This document shows positions 32,645-40,854 of a stretch of 64,000 bases of DNA, in pieces. The stretch comes from Chondromyces crocatus (GTDB lineage: Bacteria > Myxococcota_A > Polyangia > Polyangiales > Polyangiaceae). Numbering within the stretch: position 1 is the first letter of the stretch; each line of letters starts with the position of its first letter. Under the pieces are notes generated by a model, which was not told the origin of the DNA, searched no databases, and worked only from the letters and a program-made list of their open reading frames with translations. Both the position numbers and the translations under genes were made by a program. The stretch is taken from NCBI RefSeq assembly GCF_001189295.1, contig NZ_CP012159.1, positions 6,216,525-6,280,524 on the forward strand. Reading direction: 5' to 3'.

Positions 32645-33442
32645 ATGGCAACTCTCCCCCTTTCCTCGCGGGAGCAGCACCGCACGAGCCTGGGGGGGAG
32701 CATGCTCGACGAAGCTCGGCGCAGGCTGTTCTTTCCGCTCGACTACCCTACCCTGGAGCAGGCGCGGGAGGCCGCGACGGCGGTCGCCTCGTCGGTCGGC
32801 GGGCTGAAGATCGGCCTGGAGCTGTTCGTCCGCGAGGGGGCTCGCGCCGTGCAGATCGGGCACGATCTGGATCTCGATGTCTTCCTCGACCTCAAGCTGC
32901 ACGACATCCCCGAGACGGTCGGGCGCGCCGTGGCTGCTGCTGCCGCGCTCAAGGTCCGGTACCTGACGGTGCATGCAGGGGGAGGCGCCGCGATGATGTC
33001 CCGTGCTGCGCGCGTCGCCGCGCAGTCCGATGGGCTCATCCTGCTGGCCGTGACGGTGCTCACGTCGCTCGACGCCGAGGATCTCCACGCCGTGGGCGTC
33101 TCCGGCGGGACCGAAGACCACGCCATGCGGCTCGCCGAGCTGGCCCGGAGTTCCGGGATCCAGGGCGTGGTGGCCTCGACCGCCGAGGTGTCTGCCCTCC
33201 GGACCCGGTTCGGACGGGATGTTCTGATTGTGACGCCCGGCATCCGGCCTGGCGTCGAGAAGGCGTCACGGGCAGGAGACGACCAGAAGCGCATCTCGAC
33301 GCCAGCCCAGGCCATCGCGGCTGGCGCCGATCTGCTCGTCGTGGGGCGCCCCATCCGAGACGCCAAGGACCCTCTCGCCGCAGCCCGCGCCATCGTCAGC
33401 GAAATCGCGCGCACGCTGAGCTCGACGAGCATCACCCGATAA
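32645..33442 (+). CDS. pyrF: orotidine 5'-phosphate decarboxylase
   Basis: The protein is a TIM barrel with the active-site block FLDLKLHDIPETVG (Lys and Asp pairs of OMP decarboxylase), the phosphate-binding GIRPG loop and the end motif GADLLVVGRPI. It makes UMP from OMP, the last step of pyrimidine synthesis. The ATG at 32645 gives 265 residues; a second ATG at 32702 follows a strong GGGGGGAG site and gives MLDEARRRLFF, which matches the usual family start, so 32702 may be the real start. It sits between the coiled-coil gene and rlmB in one operon-like run. Confidence 0.93.
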   Translation: MATLPLSSREQHRTSLGGSMLDEARRRLFFPLDYPTLEQAREAATAVASSVGGLKIGLELFVREGARAVQIGHDLDLDVFLDLKLHDIPETVGRAVAAAAALKVRYLTVHAGGGAAMMSRAARVAAQSDGLILLAVTVLTSLDAEDLHAVGVSGGTEDHAMRLAELARSSGIQGVVASTAEVSALRTRFGRDVLIVTPGIRPGVEKASRAGDDQKRISTPAQAIAAGADLLVVGRPIRDAKDPLAAARAIVSEIARTLSSTSITR

Positions 33443-33446
33443 CCAA

Positions 33447-34226
33447 ATGAGACTCGTTTACGGACTCCAGCCCGTTCGCGAAGCGATCCGGGCCCACGGC
33501 AACCGTGTCGACTGGGTACTGGTCCAGCAGGACGGTGGACCGAAGCTCGACGCCCTCGCCCGCTACGCTGGCGATCAAGGCATCAAGGTGCAGCGGGGGC
33601 CCCGGGGCGATCTCGATCGCCGCGCGGCAGGTGGGAGGCATCAGGGGGCCCTGGCCGGCGTGCCGGACCTGCCCCTGGTCGGGGTGGAGACCCTGCCCCT
33701 CCACGATCCCCGCGCCCCCGGCGAGGCCTCGGTGCTCATGGCGCTCGACGGGGTGATGGACCCCCAGAACTTCGGGGCCGTGCTCAGGAGCGCGGTGGCC
33801 CTCGGCGCCGCGGCCGTCATCTGGCCCGAACACAGCTCGGCTCCGCTGTCTCCCGCCACGTTCCGCGCTTCGGCGGGGGCCGTGGAGCACGCCACGCTCT
33901 GTCGGGTCCCTTCGCTGCCCGACGCCCTGCGCGTGCTCGAGAGCCGCGGGGTGACGGCGATCGCCCTCGATGCCCAGGGCTCCGTGGAACTGGGGGAGCT
34001 TCCCCTCTCGGGCCCCGTGGTCATCGTCGTGGGGGCCGAAGACAAGGGAGTGCGCCGTCCAGTTCGTCAGGCCTGCCAGCACGTCGCCCGGCTGCCGATG
34101 TCCGGCACCATCGGCTCGCTCAATGCCTCGGTGGCTGGCGCGCTCGCCCTCTACGAGGTGCTCCGCCAGCGGCAGCAAGCGAAGCGCTCGTCGCAGCAGA
34201 CTGACCCTGCGCAACCCGCGCCCTGA
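33447..34226 (+). CDS. rlmB: 23S rRNA (guanosine-2'-O-)-methyltransferase RlmB
   Basis: The 259-residue SPOUT methyltransferase has an N-terminal substrate-binding part (LVYGLQPVREAIRAHG), the TrmH motif 1 DPQNFGAVLRSAVALGA, motif 2 VVGAEDKGVRRPVRQ and motif 3 LPMSGTIGSLNASVAGALAL. RlmB methylates G2251 of 23S rRNA. It begins only 4 bp after pyrF, so they are co-transcribed. The last residues QQTDPAQPAP are low complexity, and the stop codon is inside a 29-bp tandem repeat. Confidence 0.93.
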   Translation: MRLVYGLQPVREAIRAHGNRVDWVLVQQDGGPKLDALARYAGDQGIKVQRGPRGDLDRRAAGGRHQGALAGVPDLPLVGVETLPLHDPRAPGEASVLMALDGVMDPQNFGAVLRSAVALGAAAVIWPEHSSAPLSPATFRASAGAVEHATLCRVPSLPDALRVLESRGVTAIALDAQGSVELGELPLSGPVVIVVGAEDKGVRRPVRQACQHVARLPMSGTIGSLNASVAGALALYEVLRQRQQAKRSSQQTDPAQPAP

Positions 34227-34272
34227 AGACCGACCCCGCTCGCCCCGCGCCCTGAAGGCCGACCCCGTTCGG
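34215..34272 (+). repeat. 29-bp tandem duplication across the rlmB stop codon
   Basis: Copies start at 34215 and 34244 with cccgcgccctgaag; the rlmB stop is the TGA within copy 1. Both copies continue with accgacccc(g) and c(t/g)cgccc-like sequence. Confidence 0.7.
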
Positions 34273-35099
34273 CCCGCGTCCAGAGCACGGTGAGCGTCCA
34301 TCCTCACCATCATCTCGCCGCTACAGCGCCGCTCCCTCGGCCAGACCGCCTCGTGGTCTCTCGTGTCGAGGCCTGTCGCGCTCTCCCACCGGACATCGCC
34401 AGGCGCCGGTGTTCCAGCACGCTCCGTGATCCGGGTCGGCCTCCGACCCTCGGTGGAGAACCGCTCCACCGGATGCTCGCAAGCTGAGCAGAGCCCCTTC
34501 ACCCCTCTGGGAACGGGCACATCGTCTCGCGCCGAAGGCCGGAGCCTGGGATGCCTCCAACTCCGCCAGGGCGGTTGTTTTTCCAGGACCGCTCACTCTG
34601 TAGCCGTCCACCCATTCGAGCGACCGCTCCCCTGGGGTCGTTCGTGTTGAACCCACCTGGTGCTTCCTCAGCGTCCTCACGCTTCAGAACACGACCCCAT
34701 GATTGCGACATGCCTTCCAGGACAGCGACCCCGCCTCCGGGGATCGGATGCTGGATGGCTGGATCCGGTCGAGTGATGTCGAATCGAAGAGAAACGTGTC
34801 TTACATTGGCAGTATTATCTCATCAAATCATGATGTTAGTGACTTACTTTAGATGAATTTTCGAGGTGGTCTCGGAGGGCTCGATCTACTGAACACAATG
34901 CTAGGTCCACAGGCGCTTCAATCCATTGAATGGATTGTGACTCTGCGTCGGCGACATCGCCGGAAAGCGGAGCCGATACATGGATTTGTACTTGTGGATT
35001 CGCCCTCGGGAGACTGGTTGCGAGAAAGGCCTCGCGCAGTGGTTGAAGGAGGGGCGGGAGGGGACGAACTGACCGTTATTACGGCCTTTTCAACTCGAC
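34227..35099. other. large gene-free region with a low-GC island
   Basis: No gene is supported over 870 bp. The first part is normal GC. From about 34,790 to 34,950 the sequence becomes strikingly AT-rich (for example catcaaatcatgatgttag), quite unlike the surroundings. At 34919-34937 there is a perfect 8-bp inverted repeat (caatccat, spacer tga, atggattg). A 168-codon frame beginning at 34853 runs into the antisense of the next gene and shows no family features. The island may be a promoter/operator region or a remnant of foreign DNA. Confidence 0.55.
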
Positions 35100-36263
35100 T
35101 CAGCGGAGGGGGCGGGCGCGGACCACCACGCGGGACCAGCAGCGGAGCGCTTCGTCGATCTGGTCGAGCGTGGTCTCCTCTCCCAGCGAGATGCGTACAG
35201 CCGAGGTGGCGCGTTCCGGTCCGACCATGGCCGTCAAGACGGGGGAAGGCTCGGCAGTCCCCGCGCTGCACGCCGACCCGCTGGAGACGGCGACCCCTTC
35301 GAGATCGAGGGCAGCGCACAGCTCGTCACCACGCCACCCTGGCCACGAGAAGTTGGTGACGTGAGGCGCCCGTGGATCGGTCCCATTCTGCTGGAGAGCG
35401 ATCCCTGCTTCATGTCCGAGGCGGATGAGCTGCCCTTCGAGGTGCTCTCGCAACGAGGCCAGCTCGGCGTACCGTGCAGGGGCACCCTCTGCTCGCTCCG
35501 CAGCGACGGCGAATCCTGCCGCCGCCATTGGATCCTGGGTGCCCGGTCGCAGACCCCGCTCCTGTGCACCTCCCCGCAGGATCGGGCGGACCTGGATCCC
35601 GGGCCGGGTGACCAGGGCTCCGATCCCCTTCGGTCCCCTGATCTTGTGCGCGGCCACCGTCACCAGATCGGCGCCCTCCCAGGTGCTCCGCGACAGGCGT
35701 CCCACCGCCTGGATGGCGTCGACGAGGAGACGCGCGCCACGGGCATGGGCGAGCTGAGCCACCTCGGTGACGGGTTGAATGACGCCGGTCTCGTGGTTGA
35801 CGGCCTGCAACGCGACCAGACGCACCGGCGCGGTGGTGGTGGCCAGATCGAGGGCTTCAGCAAACCTCGCTGGCGCCACCCGCCCCGAAGGCTCCGGTGT
35901 GACCCACGCCACGTGGACCCCCCGCGCTGCCAAGGCTTCGGCCGCTCGCACGACGGAGGGGTGTTCGATGCGTGACACGACCAGCGCGCCCGGCGTGCCC
36001 GGAGGGAATGCATGCTCGAGGGCGAGGTTGTTGGCCTCGGTCCCCCCCGAGGTCAGGGTGACGTCACGAGGGTCGAACCCGACGAGCGCCGCGACGGCTT
36101 CACGCGCCCGCTCGATCCACGCTCGGGCGCGGCGGCCTGGACCGTGGACGCTGGCCGGGTTGGCCCAGGCTTGTGCGGCGGCCTGGTGCATGGCGGCGAG
36201 CACGTCGGGATGCGGTGGTGTCGTCGCGTTCCAGTCGAGGTAGATGCTGCTCCGGTCGGGCAT
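35100..36263 (-). CDS. cysteine desulfurase (NifS/IscS family)
   Basis: The 387-residue PLP enzyme begins YLDWNATTPPHPDV, has TSGGTEANNLAL for cofactor binding, the PLP lysine in TVAAHKIRGPKGIGAL and the catalytic cysteine loop SSGSACSAG. It takes sulfur from cysteine for Fe-S clusters or thio-modification. No IscU or IscR gene is adjacent, so the sulfur acceptor is not known from context. The histidine kinase gene ends the divergent run upstream, about 100 bp away on the same strand. Confidence 0.93.
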   Translation of the reverse strand: MPDRSSIYLDWNATTPPHPDVLAAMHQAAAQAWANPASVHGPGRRARAWIERAREAVAALVGFDPRDVTLTSGGTEANNLALEHAFPPGTPGALVVSRIEHPSVVRAAEALAARGVHVAWVTPEPSGRVAPARFAEALDLATTTAPVRLVALQAVNHETGVIQPVTEVAQLAHARGARLLVDAIQAVGRLSRSTWEGADLVTVAAHKIRGPKGIGALVTRPGIQVRPILRGGAQERGLRPGTQDPMAAAGFAVAAERAEGAPARYAELASLREHLEGQLIRLGHEAGIALQQNGTDPRAPHVTNFSWPGWRGDELCAALDLEGVAVSSGSACSAGTAEPSPVLTAMVGPERATSAVRISLGEETTLDQIDEALRCWSRVVVRARPLR

Positions 36264-36367
36264 ACCGGCGCAGTATCCTTCGATCCCGCCATGTCGACGG
36301 CATCATTGCGGCCGCAGTGGGCGGTTCGTGGCAGGCGTACAGGGCCAGCGCCTCCCTCGGGTGCCCG

Positions 36368-37597
36368 TCAGTCCATCTGCCGGATGATTGGCCCGTCGTG
36401 GAGCGGCGCGCGCTTCGCCACCGCCAGATGGAATGAGGCGCCCGTCATCTGGATGCCCTCGATGACCTCGTTGGACGGCGACATCACCCGGATGTCCCCA
36501 CCGAGACCCTGCGCCGTGCGCCGCGCGATCGCCAGCCCCACCCCGACACCCCCGTAGGCGCGGGTTGCCGATCCATCGACCTGGTAGAACGGCTCGAAGA
36601 TGCGCGCGATGCGCTCCGGGCTCACGCCGGACCCGGTGTCGGCCACGCACAGCTCGTAGTGCCCGGCGAGGACACTGACGCGCACCCCGGCCGAGCCCCC
36701 CGCGGGCGTGAACTTCACCGCGTTGTCGAGGAGCTGGATCATCGCCCGTTGAAGGCGCCCGGCGTCTCCCCAGGCGGGCAATGGCCCCCGAGGCAGATCC
36801 TCGACGAGCTGCACCTTCGCCTCTGCGAAGCGATCGGCCACCTGCGCCATCGCGCGACGGGTCGTATCGAGGAAGTCGTACTCGCTGTGGTTGAACCGCA
36901 TGCGGCCGGTCTCGATCCCGGTCACATCCAGCAGGTTGTCGATGAGGCTGCGCAGGCGCCGGACGCATTCATCCATCGCCCGCAGCGCCTTCTTTTGCGA
37001 CTTGTTCAGCGGACCGAGCTCCTCGTCCGCGAGCAGCTTCACATACCCCACGATCGGCGTCATCGGCGTGGCCAGCTCGTGAGAGATGTTGCGGTAGAAC
37101 TCCGTTCGCGCTGCGTCCAGCTCGCGCAGCCTGGCGTTGGCGCGGCTCAGCTCCGCCACCTTCTCCTCGAGGTGCGCGACGATCCGCTGGCTCTGCTCGC
37201 GCAGGCGCTGCGAGCGCAGCGATCCGGGCGCGACTTCCCGCACCCCTTGCAGGAATCCGGCGATGACCGCGGAGAACGAGCGGGCATCGATGGGCTTCTG
37301 CAAGAAACCGTCGCAGCCGACGGCGAGGCTCGTCTCTCGATCTCCTTCGGCCGTGATGGCCACGATCGGGACGCCGGCCAGCGACGGCTCGCCTCGCAAC
37401 CGGAGCGTCACCTCGAAGCCGTCCAGGCCGGGGATGTTGAGGTCGACCAGGACGAGATCCGGCCGACCCGTGACGGCGAGCCGGACCCCCTCGAGGCCAT
37501 CCGCGGCCTCGACGACATCGTGGCCCGCGTTTTGAAGCAGCTTGCGGACGAGGAGACGATTCGCAGGATCGTCCTCGATATGGAGGATCTTGGCCAT
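36368..37597 (-). CDS. receiver-histidine kinase hybrid
   Basis: The 409-residue protein has an N-terminal receiver domain (LHIEDDPANR, phospho-Asp in LVLVDLNIPGLDG, Lys in FLQKPID), a short coiled-coil linker (about 125-160), a HisKA domain with the H-box FYRNISHELATPMTPIVGY, and an HATPase domain with N-box QLLDNAVKFTP, G1 DTGSGVS, F-box IFEPFYQVDGS and G2 YGGVGVGLAIARR. The receiver is at the N-terminus, so it may sense a phosphorelay signal from another kinase. No sensor or membrane segment is present, so it is cytoplasmic. It is divergent from the parvulin lipoprotein gene and precedes the cysteine desulfurase gene on the same strand. Confidence 0.93.
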   Translation of the reverse strand: MAKILHIEDDPANRLLVRKLLQNAGHDVVEAADGLEGVRLAVTGRPDLVLVDLNIPGLDGFEVTLRLRGEPSLAGVPIVAITAEGDRETSLAVGCDGFLQKPIDARSFSAVIAGFLQGVREVAPGSLRSQRLREQSQRIVAHLEEKVAELSRANARLRELDAARTEFYRNISHELATPMTPIVGYVKLLADEELGPLNKSQKKALRAMDECVRRLRSLIDNLLDVTGIETGRMRFNHSEYDFLDTTRRAMAQVADRFAEAKVQLVEDLPRGPLPAWGDAGRLQRAMIQLLDNAVKFTPAGGSAGVRVSVLAGHYELCVADTGSGVSPERIARIFEPFYQVDGSATRAYGGVGVGLAIARRTAQGLGGDIRVMSPSNEVIEGIQMTGASFHLAVAKRAPLHDGPIIRQMD

Positions 37598-37732
37598 CCG
37601 GTAGGGATCTTATCCCCACCTGGGGGTCGACTCGCCACCTTCCAGCAGCGCAATTTGCTGGCGCACGTGCGGGGCGGGGAGGCGGCGACGACAGTTGACG
37701 GGGACACGGCGTCCCTTCATACGAGGACCACC

Positions 37733-38305
37733 ATGCGGCCCTCGCACCCTTTGGCGCTCGGATCCGTGACCCCTTCCGCGAAGCTCGTCCGGCTCGCTCC
37801 CTTCCTGGCCCTGCTCGCGCTCCCTCTCGGTTGCAACACCGGCAGCAACGCCGACCCTGCACCGGGGGACCCTGGCGCGACCGCGCCAGCCACTTCGGTG
37901 ACCGACCCCACCTCGGGCGCGTTGGCGTCACCGGCGCCGTCGGATACCGCGACCATCTCCTTCGCGGGTGAGGAAGCTCCCCGCGTCATCGGCGCTTCCC
38001 AGATCCTCATTGCCTACAAGGGCGCCCAGCTCGCCCCTCCCACCGTGACCCGGAGCCGGGAGGAAGCGCGTCGCCGCGCCGAGGAGATCCTGGCCCAGCT
38101 CAAAGAGGGCAAAGCCACCCTCGAAGAGCTGGCGCGGAGCTCGTCCGACGACAGCTCCAGGGCTGCCGATGGCGCGATGGGCAACTTCGAGCGAGGTGCC
38201 GTGCCTCCTGCCCTCGCCGACGCAGCGTTCGCCCTGAAGGTCGGCGAGACCTCGGGGATCGTCGAGTCTGCGCGCGGCTTCCACGTGGTGCGACGATCCA
38301 GATGA
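37733..38305 (+). CDS. PpiC/parvulin-type peptidyl-prolyl isomerase lipoprotein
   Basis: I take the ATG at 37733, where the protein begins with a basic end, a hydrophobic helix and lipobox LPLGC. It has 190 residues. After a Pro/Ala/Thr linker comes a small parvulin domain: ASQILIAYKGA, EEARRRAEEILAQLKEG, FEELARxSSD-like LEELARSSSDDSS, GNFERGAVPPALADAAFAL and ESARGFHVVRR. It should help fold periplasmic or outer-membrane proteins. The stop overlaps the start of lnt (ATGA), which suggests coupled expression with the enzyme that lipidates such proteins. Confidence 0.88.
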   Translation: MRPSHPLALGSVTPSAKLVRLAPFLALLALPLGCNTGSNADPAPGDPGATAPATSVTDPTSGALASPAPSDTATISFAGEEAPRVIGASQILIAYKGAQLAPPTVTRSREEARRRAEEILAQLKEGKATLEELARSSSDDSSRAADGAMGNFERGAVPPALADAAFALKVGETSGIVESARGFHVVRRSR

Positions 38306-39930
38306 ACTCCAAGACATCCCCCCTCGGAACCCGCGCGTCCTACGGCCTCGCGGCGCTGACTGGCTTTCTCTACTTCCTGGGCTTCCCCGGCGTCGACCTC
38401 TGGCCCATCTCTTTCTTTGGCCTCGTGCCCCTGGTGATCGCCCTGCGCGGGCAGACACCGCGCCGTGCAGCAGGACTCGGCTGGATGTCCGGCTTCGTCA
38501 TGACGATGACCGGCTTCTACTGGCTGCTGAACATGCTGAAGGTCTTCAGCGGCTTCCCCACGGCGCTGTGCCTGATCTTCATGGTCATCCTCTGCGCCTA
38601 CCAGGGCGGTCGCATCGCGCTGTGCGGCTACCTGTACGGACGCGCCGAAGCCCGAGGCTGGCCCGCCACGCCCGTCTTCGCGCTCGCCTTCGTGGCCAGT
38701 GAGCTCATCTACCCCCTCCTCTTCCCCTGGTACTACGGCGCCTCGGTCCACAACGCCCCCCTCTTCCTTCAGGTGGCCGATCTCGGCGGCCCCTACCTGG
38801 TCGGGCTGGTCCTGGTCGCGGCGAACCTCGCCATCGCCGAGGTGATCAAGGTGTGGCTCGACCTCCGGGCGCAAGCAGCCGCTGCGCCTGCCGAAGGAGC
38901 GAACCGCCCCGCAACCCCCACCCTTCTCGACGCACTCCGCCCGCATCGCGCCGTCCTCATCACCTGCATCGCCATCCCGGTGCTCGCGGCGATCTATGGC
39001 TTCATCCGCCTCCGCGCCGTCGACGCCACGGCCGCCACGGCCGAGCCGATCAAGGTCGGCATCGTCCAGCCCAACCTCGCACTCTTCGACCGCAAGGATG
39101 CCTTGCGCATCCACCAGCGCCGCACCCAGGAGCTGAAGGAGCAAGGCGCCGAGCTGGTGGTGTGGAGCGAGGCCGCCATCCCGCGGATGCACCGGGAGAA
39201 GGGGTACGAGATCGCCGTCCAGCGCGAGATCACCGGCAAGCTCGGCGTCCCCTCCATCGTCGGCACCCTGCTGCACAGTCCTGGCGCGAGCCGCGCCGAG
39301 CCTGGCCGCACCTACAACACCGCGATCATCGCCGACGAAAAGGGCAAAGTCCTCGGCCGCTTCGACAAGCACTACCTGCTCGCCTTCGGCGAGTACCTGC
39401 CCTTCGGCGAGACCTTTCCCAAGCTCTACGAGTGGTCACCGAACTCCGGGCGCATGAACCGGGGCACCTCGCTCGATCCTCTCCGCTGGAACGGGCACCA
39501 GATCTCCGCGATGATCTGTTACGAGGACATCCTCCCCGACTTCGTGAACCAGCTCGTCGGCCACGGCGATCCGGATCTGCTCGTCAACCTGACCAACGAT
39601 GCCTGGTTCGGTGACTCCACGGAGCCCTGGATTCACCTCGCGCTCGCCAAGCTCCGCTCCGTCGAGCACCACCGCTACATGGTGCGCGCGACCAACAGCG
39701 GCGTCAGCGCCATCATCGATCCCGTCGGCCGCGTGATCGCCCACGGTGGCACCTTCCGCGAGGAGACGGTCTTCGGCGAAGCGCGCTTCATGCGGTCGAC
39801 GACCGTCTACAACGTGGTCCGGGACGTCCCCTGGTACCTGGCCACCCTGGCGATCGTCCTCATGGCCGTCGTCTCCCGCCGGCGGAAAGCCTCTGCTCCT
39901 GCCGCGTCGACGCCGCCCACCACCGCCTGA
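38302..39930 (+). CDS. lnt: apolipoprotein N-acyltransferase
   Basis: The 542-residue protein has six or so N-terminal transmembrane helices (residues 1-250), then a nitrilase-like domain with the catalytic Glu in VVWSEAAIP, Lys in GRFDKHYLLAFGEYLPFG and Cys in MICYEDILPDF. Lnt adds the third acyl chain to lipoproteins at the inner membrane, which fits the many lipoprotein genes here. The start overlaps the parvulin stop. The end has a Pro/Ala tail. A terminator-like hairpin follows at 39945-39964. Confidence 0.93.
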   Translation: MNSKTSPLGTRASYGLAALTGFLYFLGFPGVDLWPISFFGLVPLVIALRGQTPRRAAGLGWMSGFVMTMTGFYWLLNMLKVFSGFPTALCLIFMVILCAYQGGRIALCGYLYGRAEARGWPATPVFALAFVASELIYPLLFPWYYGASVHNAPLFLQVADLGGPYLVGLVLVAANLAIAEVIKVWLDLRAQAAAAPAEGANRPATPTLLDALRPHRAVLITCIAIPVLAAIYGFIRLRAVDATAATAEPIKVGIVQPNLALFDRKDALRIHQRRTQELKEQGAELVVWSEAAIPRMHREKGYEIAVQREITGKLGVPSIVGTLLHSPGASRAEPGRTYNTAIIADEKGKVLGRFDKHYLLAFGEYLPFGETFPKLYEWSPNSGRMNRGTSLDPLRWNGHQISAMICYEDILPDFVNQLVGHGDPDLLVNLTNDAWFGDSTEPWIHLALAKLRSVEHHRYMVRATNSGVSAIIDPVGRVIAHGGTFREETVFGEARFMRSTTVYNVVRDVPWYLATLAIVLMAVVSRRRKASAPAASTPPTTA

Positions 39931-39944
39931 CAGCAACCGGGGTG

Positions 39945-39964
39945 GGGACCTGCCTCCAGGTCCC
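39945..39964. terminator. hairpin between lnt and the DUF72 gene
   Basis: gggacct at 39945-39951 pairs with aggtccc at 39958-39964, with a 6-nt loop; the plus strand continues with tttcccc. It lies between two convergent genes and could stop transcription in both directions. Confidence 0.55.
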
Positions 39965-39983
39965 TTTCCCCGCGCGGCTCCCT

Positions 39984-40643
39984 TCAGAGCTTCAGCGCCT
40001 TCTTGAAGCGCTTCGCGTCCGCGAACATGTCCACGTTCGTGAACACGTACGTCGCGTCGGTGTGCTTTGCACCCCGCGCGATCTCCGCGAGCCGCTCGAT
40101 CGCTGGATCCTCGTAGCGTGACTTGTGGCCAGCCGGCCCGTGCAGGCGGTAGTAGGCCACCTTCAGCTTGGACAGGCCGCTCGTCAGCGGATCTCGGGCG
40201 GCCAGCGCGCCGACCTCATGGACCAGCTCGTCGCACTCGTCGGGATCCCAGCCGACGGGCGGCTCGAAGACCACCCGCTCGAAGCGCTTTTTCACGCCTC
40301 CCAGGAACTCGCGCAGGATCCCCTTGTTGGTCTTCGTGGCGGCGAACTCCGGTGGCCCGACGAACACTGCACACTTCGCCAGCAGCTCCTCGGCGACCGC
40401 CTCGATGCTCTTCAGTGCTGTCTCGATGACCTTTCCGTCTCTGAAACCCTCCTGACCGATCTCGCGCGGACCGAGCAGCGCGAATTGAAAGCCCTCGGGT
40501 GCTTCGCGGCGCCATCGCCGCACCGTCCCAGGCCCCGGAAGGGACACATGGGTCTCCTGCACCTCCACAAACATGAACTCGCGGAAATACCGCGTCGCCG
40601 GCACGGGAAACCCGGCGCAGCCGACGGTAACATTGGCCGCCAT
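39984..40643 (-). CDS. DUF72 domain protein
   Basis: The 219-residue protein matches the DUF72 family (TIM-barrel like): N-terminal VTVGCAGFPVPATRYF, the middle block VGPPEFAATKTNKG, and the C-terminal YYRLHGPAGHKSRYEDPAIE and YVFTNVDMF. DUF72 proteins are widespread with unknown biochemical role. It is somewhat shorter than most members. It is convergent with lnt. Confidence 0.88.
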   Translation of the reverse strand: MAANVTVGCAGFPVPATRYFREFMFVEVQETHVSLPGPGTVRRWRREAPEGFQFALLGPREIGQEGFRDGKVIETALKSIEAVAEELLAKCAVFVGPPEFAATKTNKGILREFLGGVKKRFERVVFEPPVGWDPDECDELVHEVGALAARDPLTSGLSKLKVAYYRLHGPAGHKSRYEDPAIERLAEIARGAKHTDATYVFTNVDMFADAKRFKKALKL

Positions 40644-40854
40644 CGCCGCACACCCTAGCCCACCGCCGGCCGGGCGAGAAGCGGCGCCAGCGCATTTTCC
40701 TCGGGTTGTGCTGGATATGGCGCGATTGCTTACCCTTCCTGGCTCAGCCGCCCATTTCTACAGCGTCCGGTGCGGCTCTCGGTGAGCTGGGGAGCGCAGC
40801 GACAGCACCCTCCACCGCGCCTGAAGTGCGCTGGAAGCGACCTCGACCGTGCGC

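Noticed and set aside
34853-35359. A 168-codon frame starting in the AT-rich island.
   Set aside because: It runs antisense through the cysteine desulfurase gene and its second part is Arg/Pro-rich shadow sequence; only the first part could be a decayed gene.
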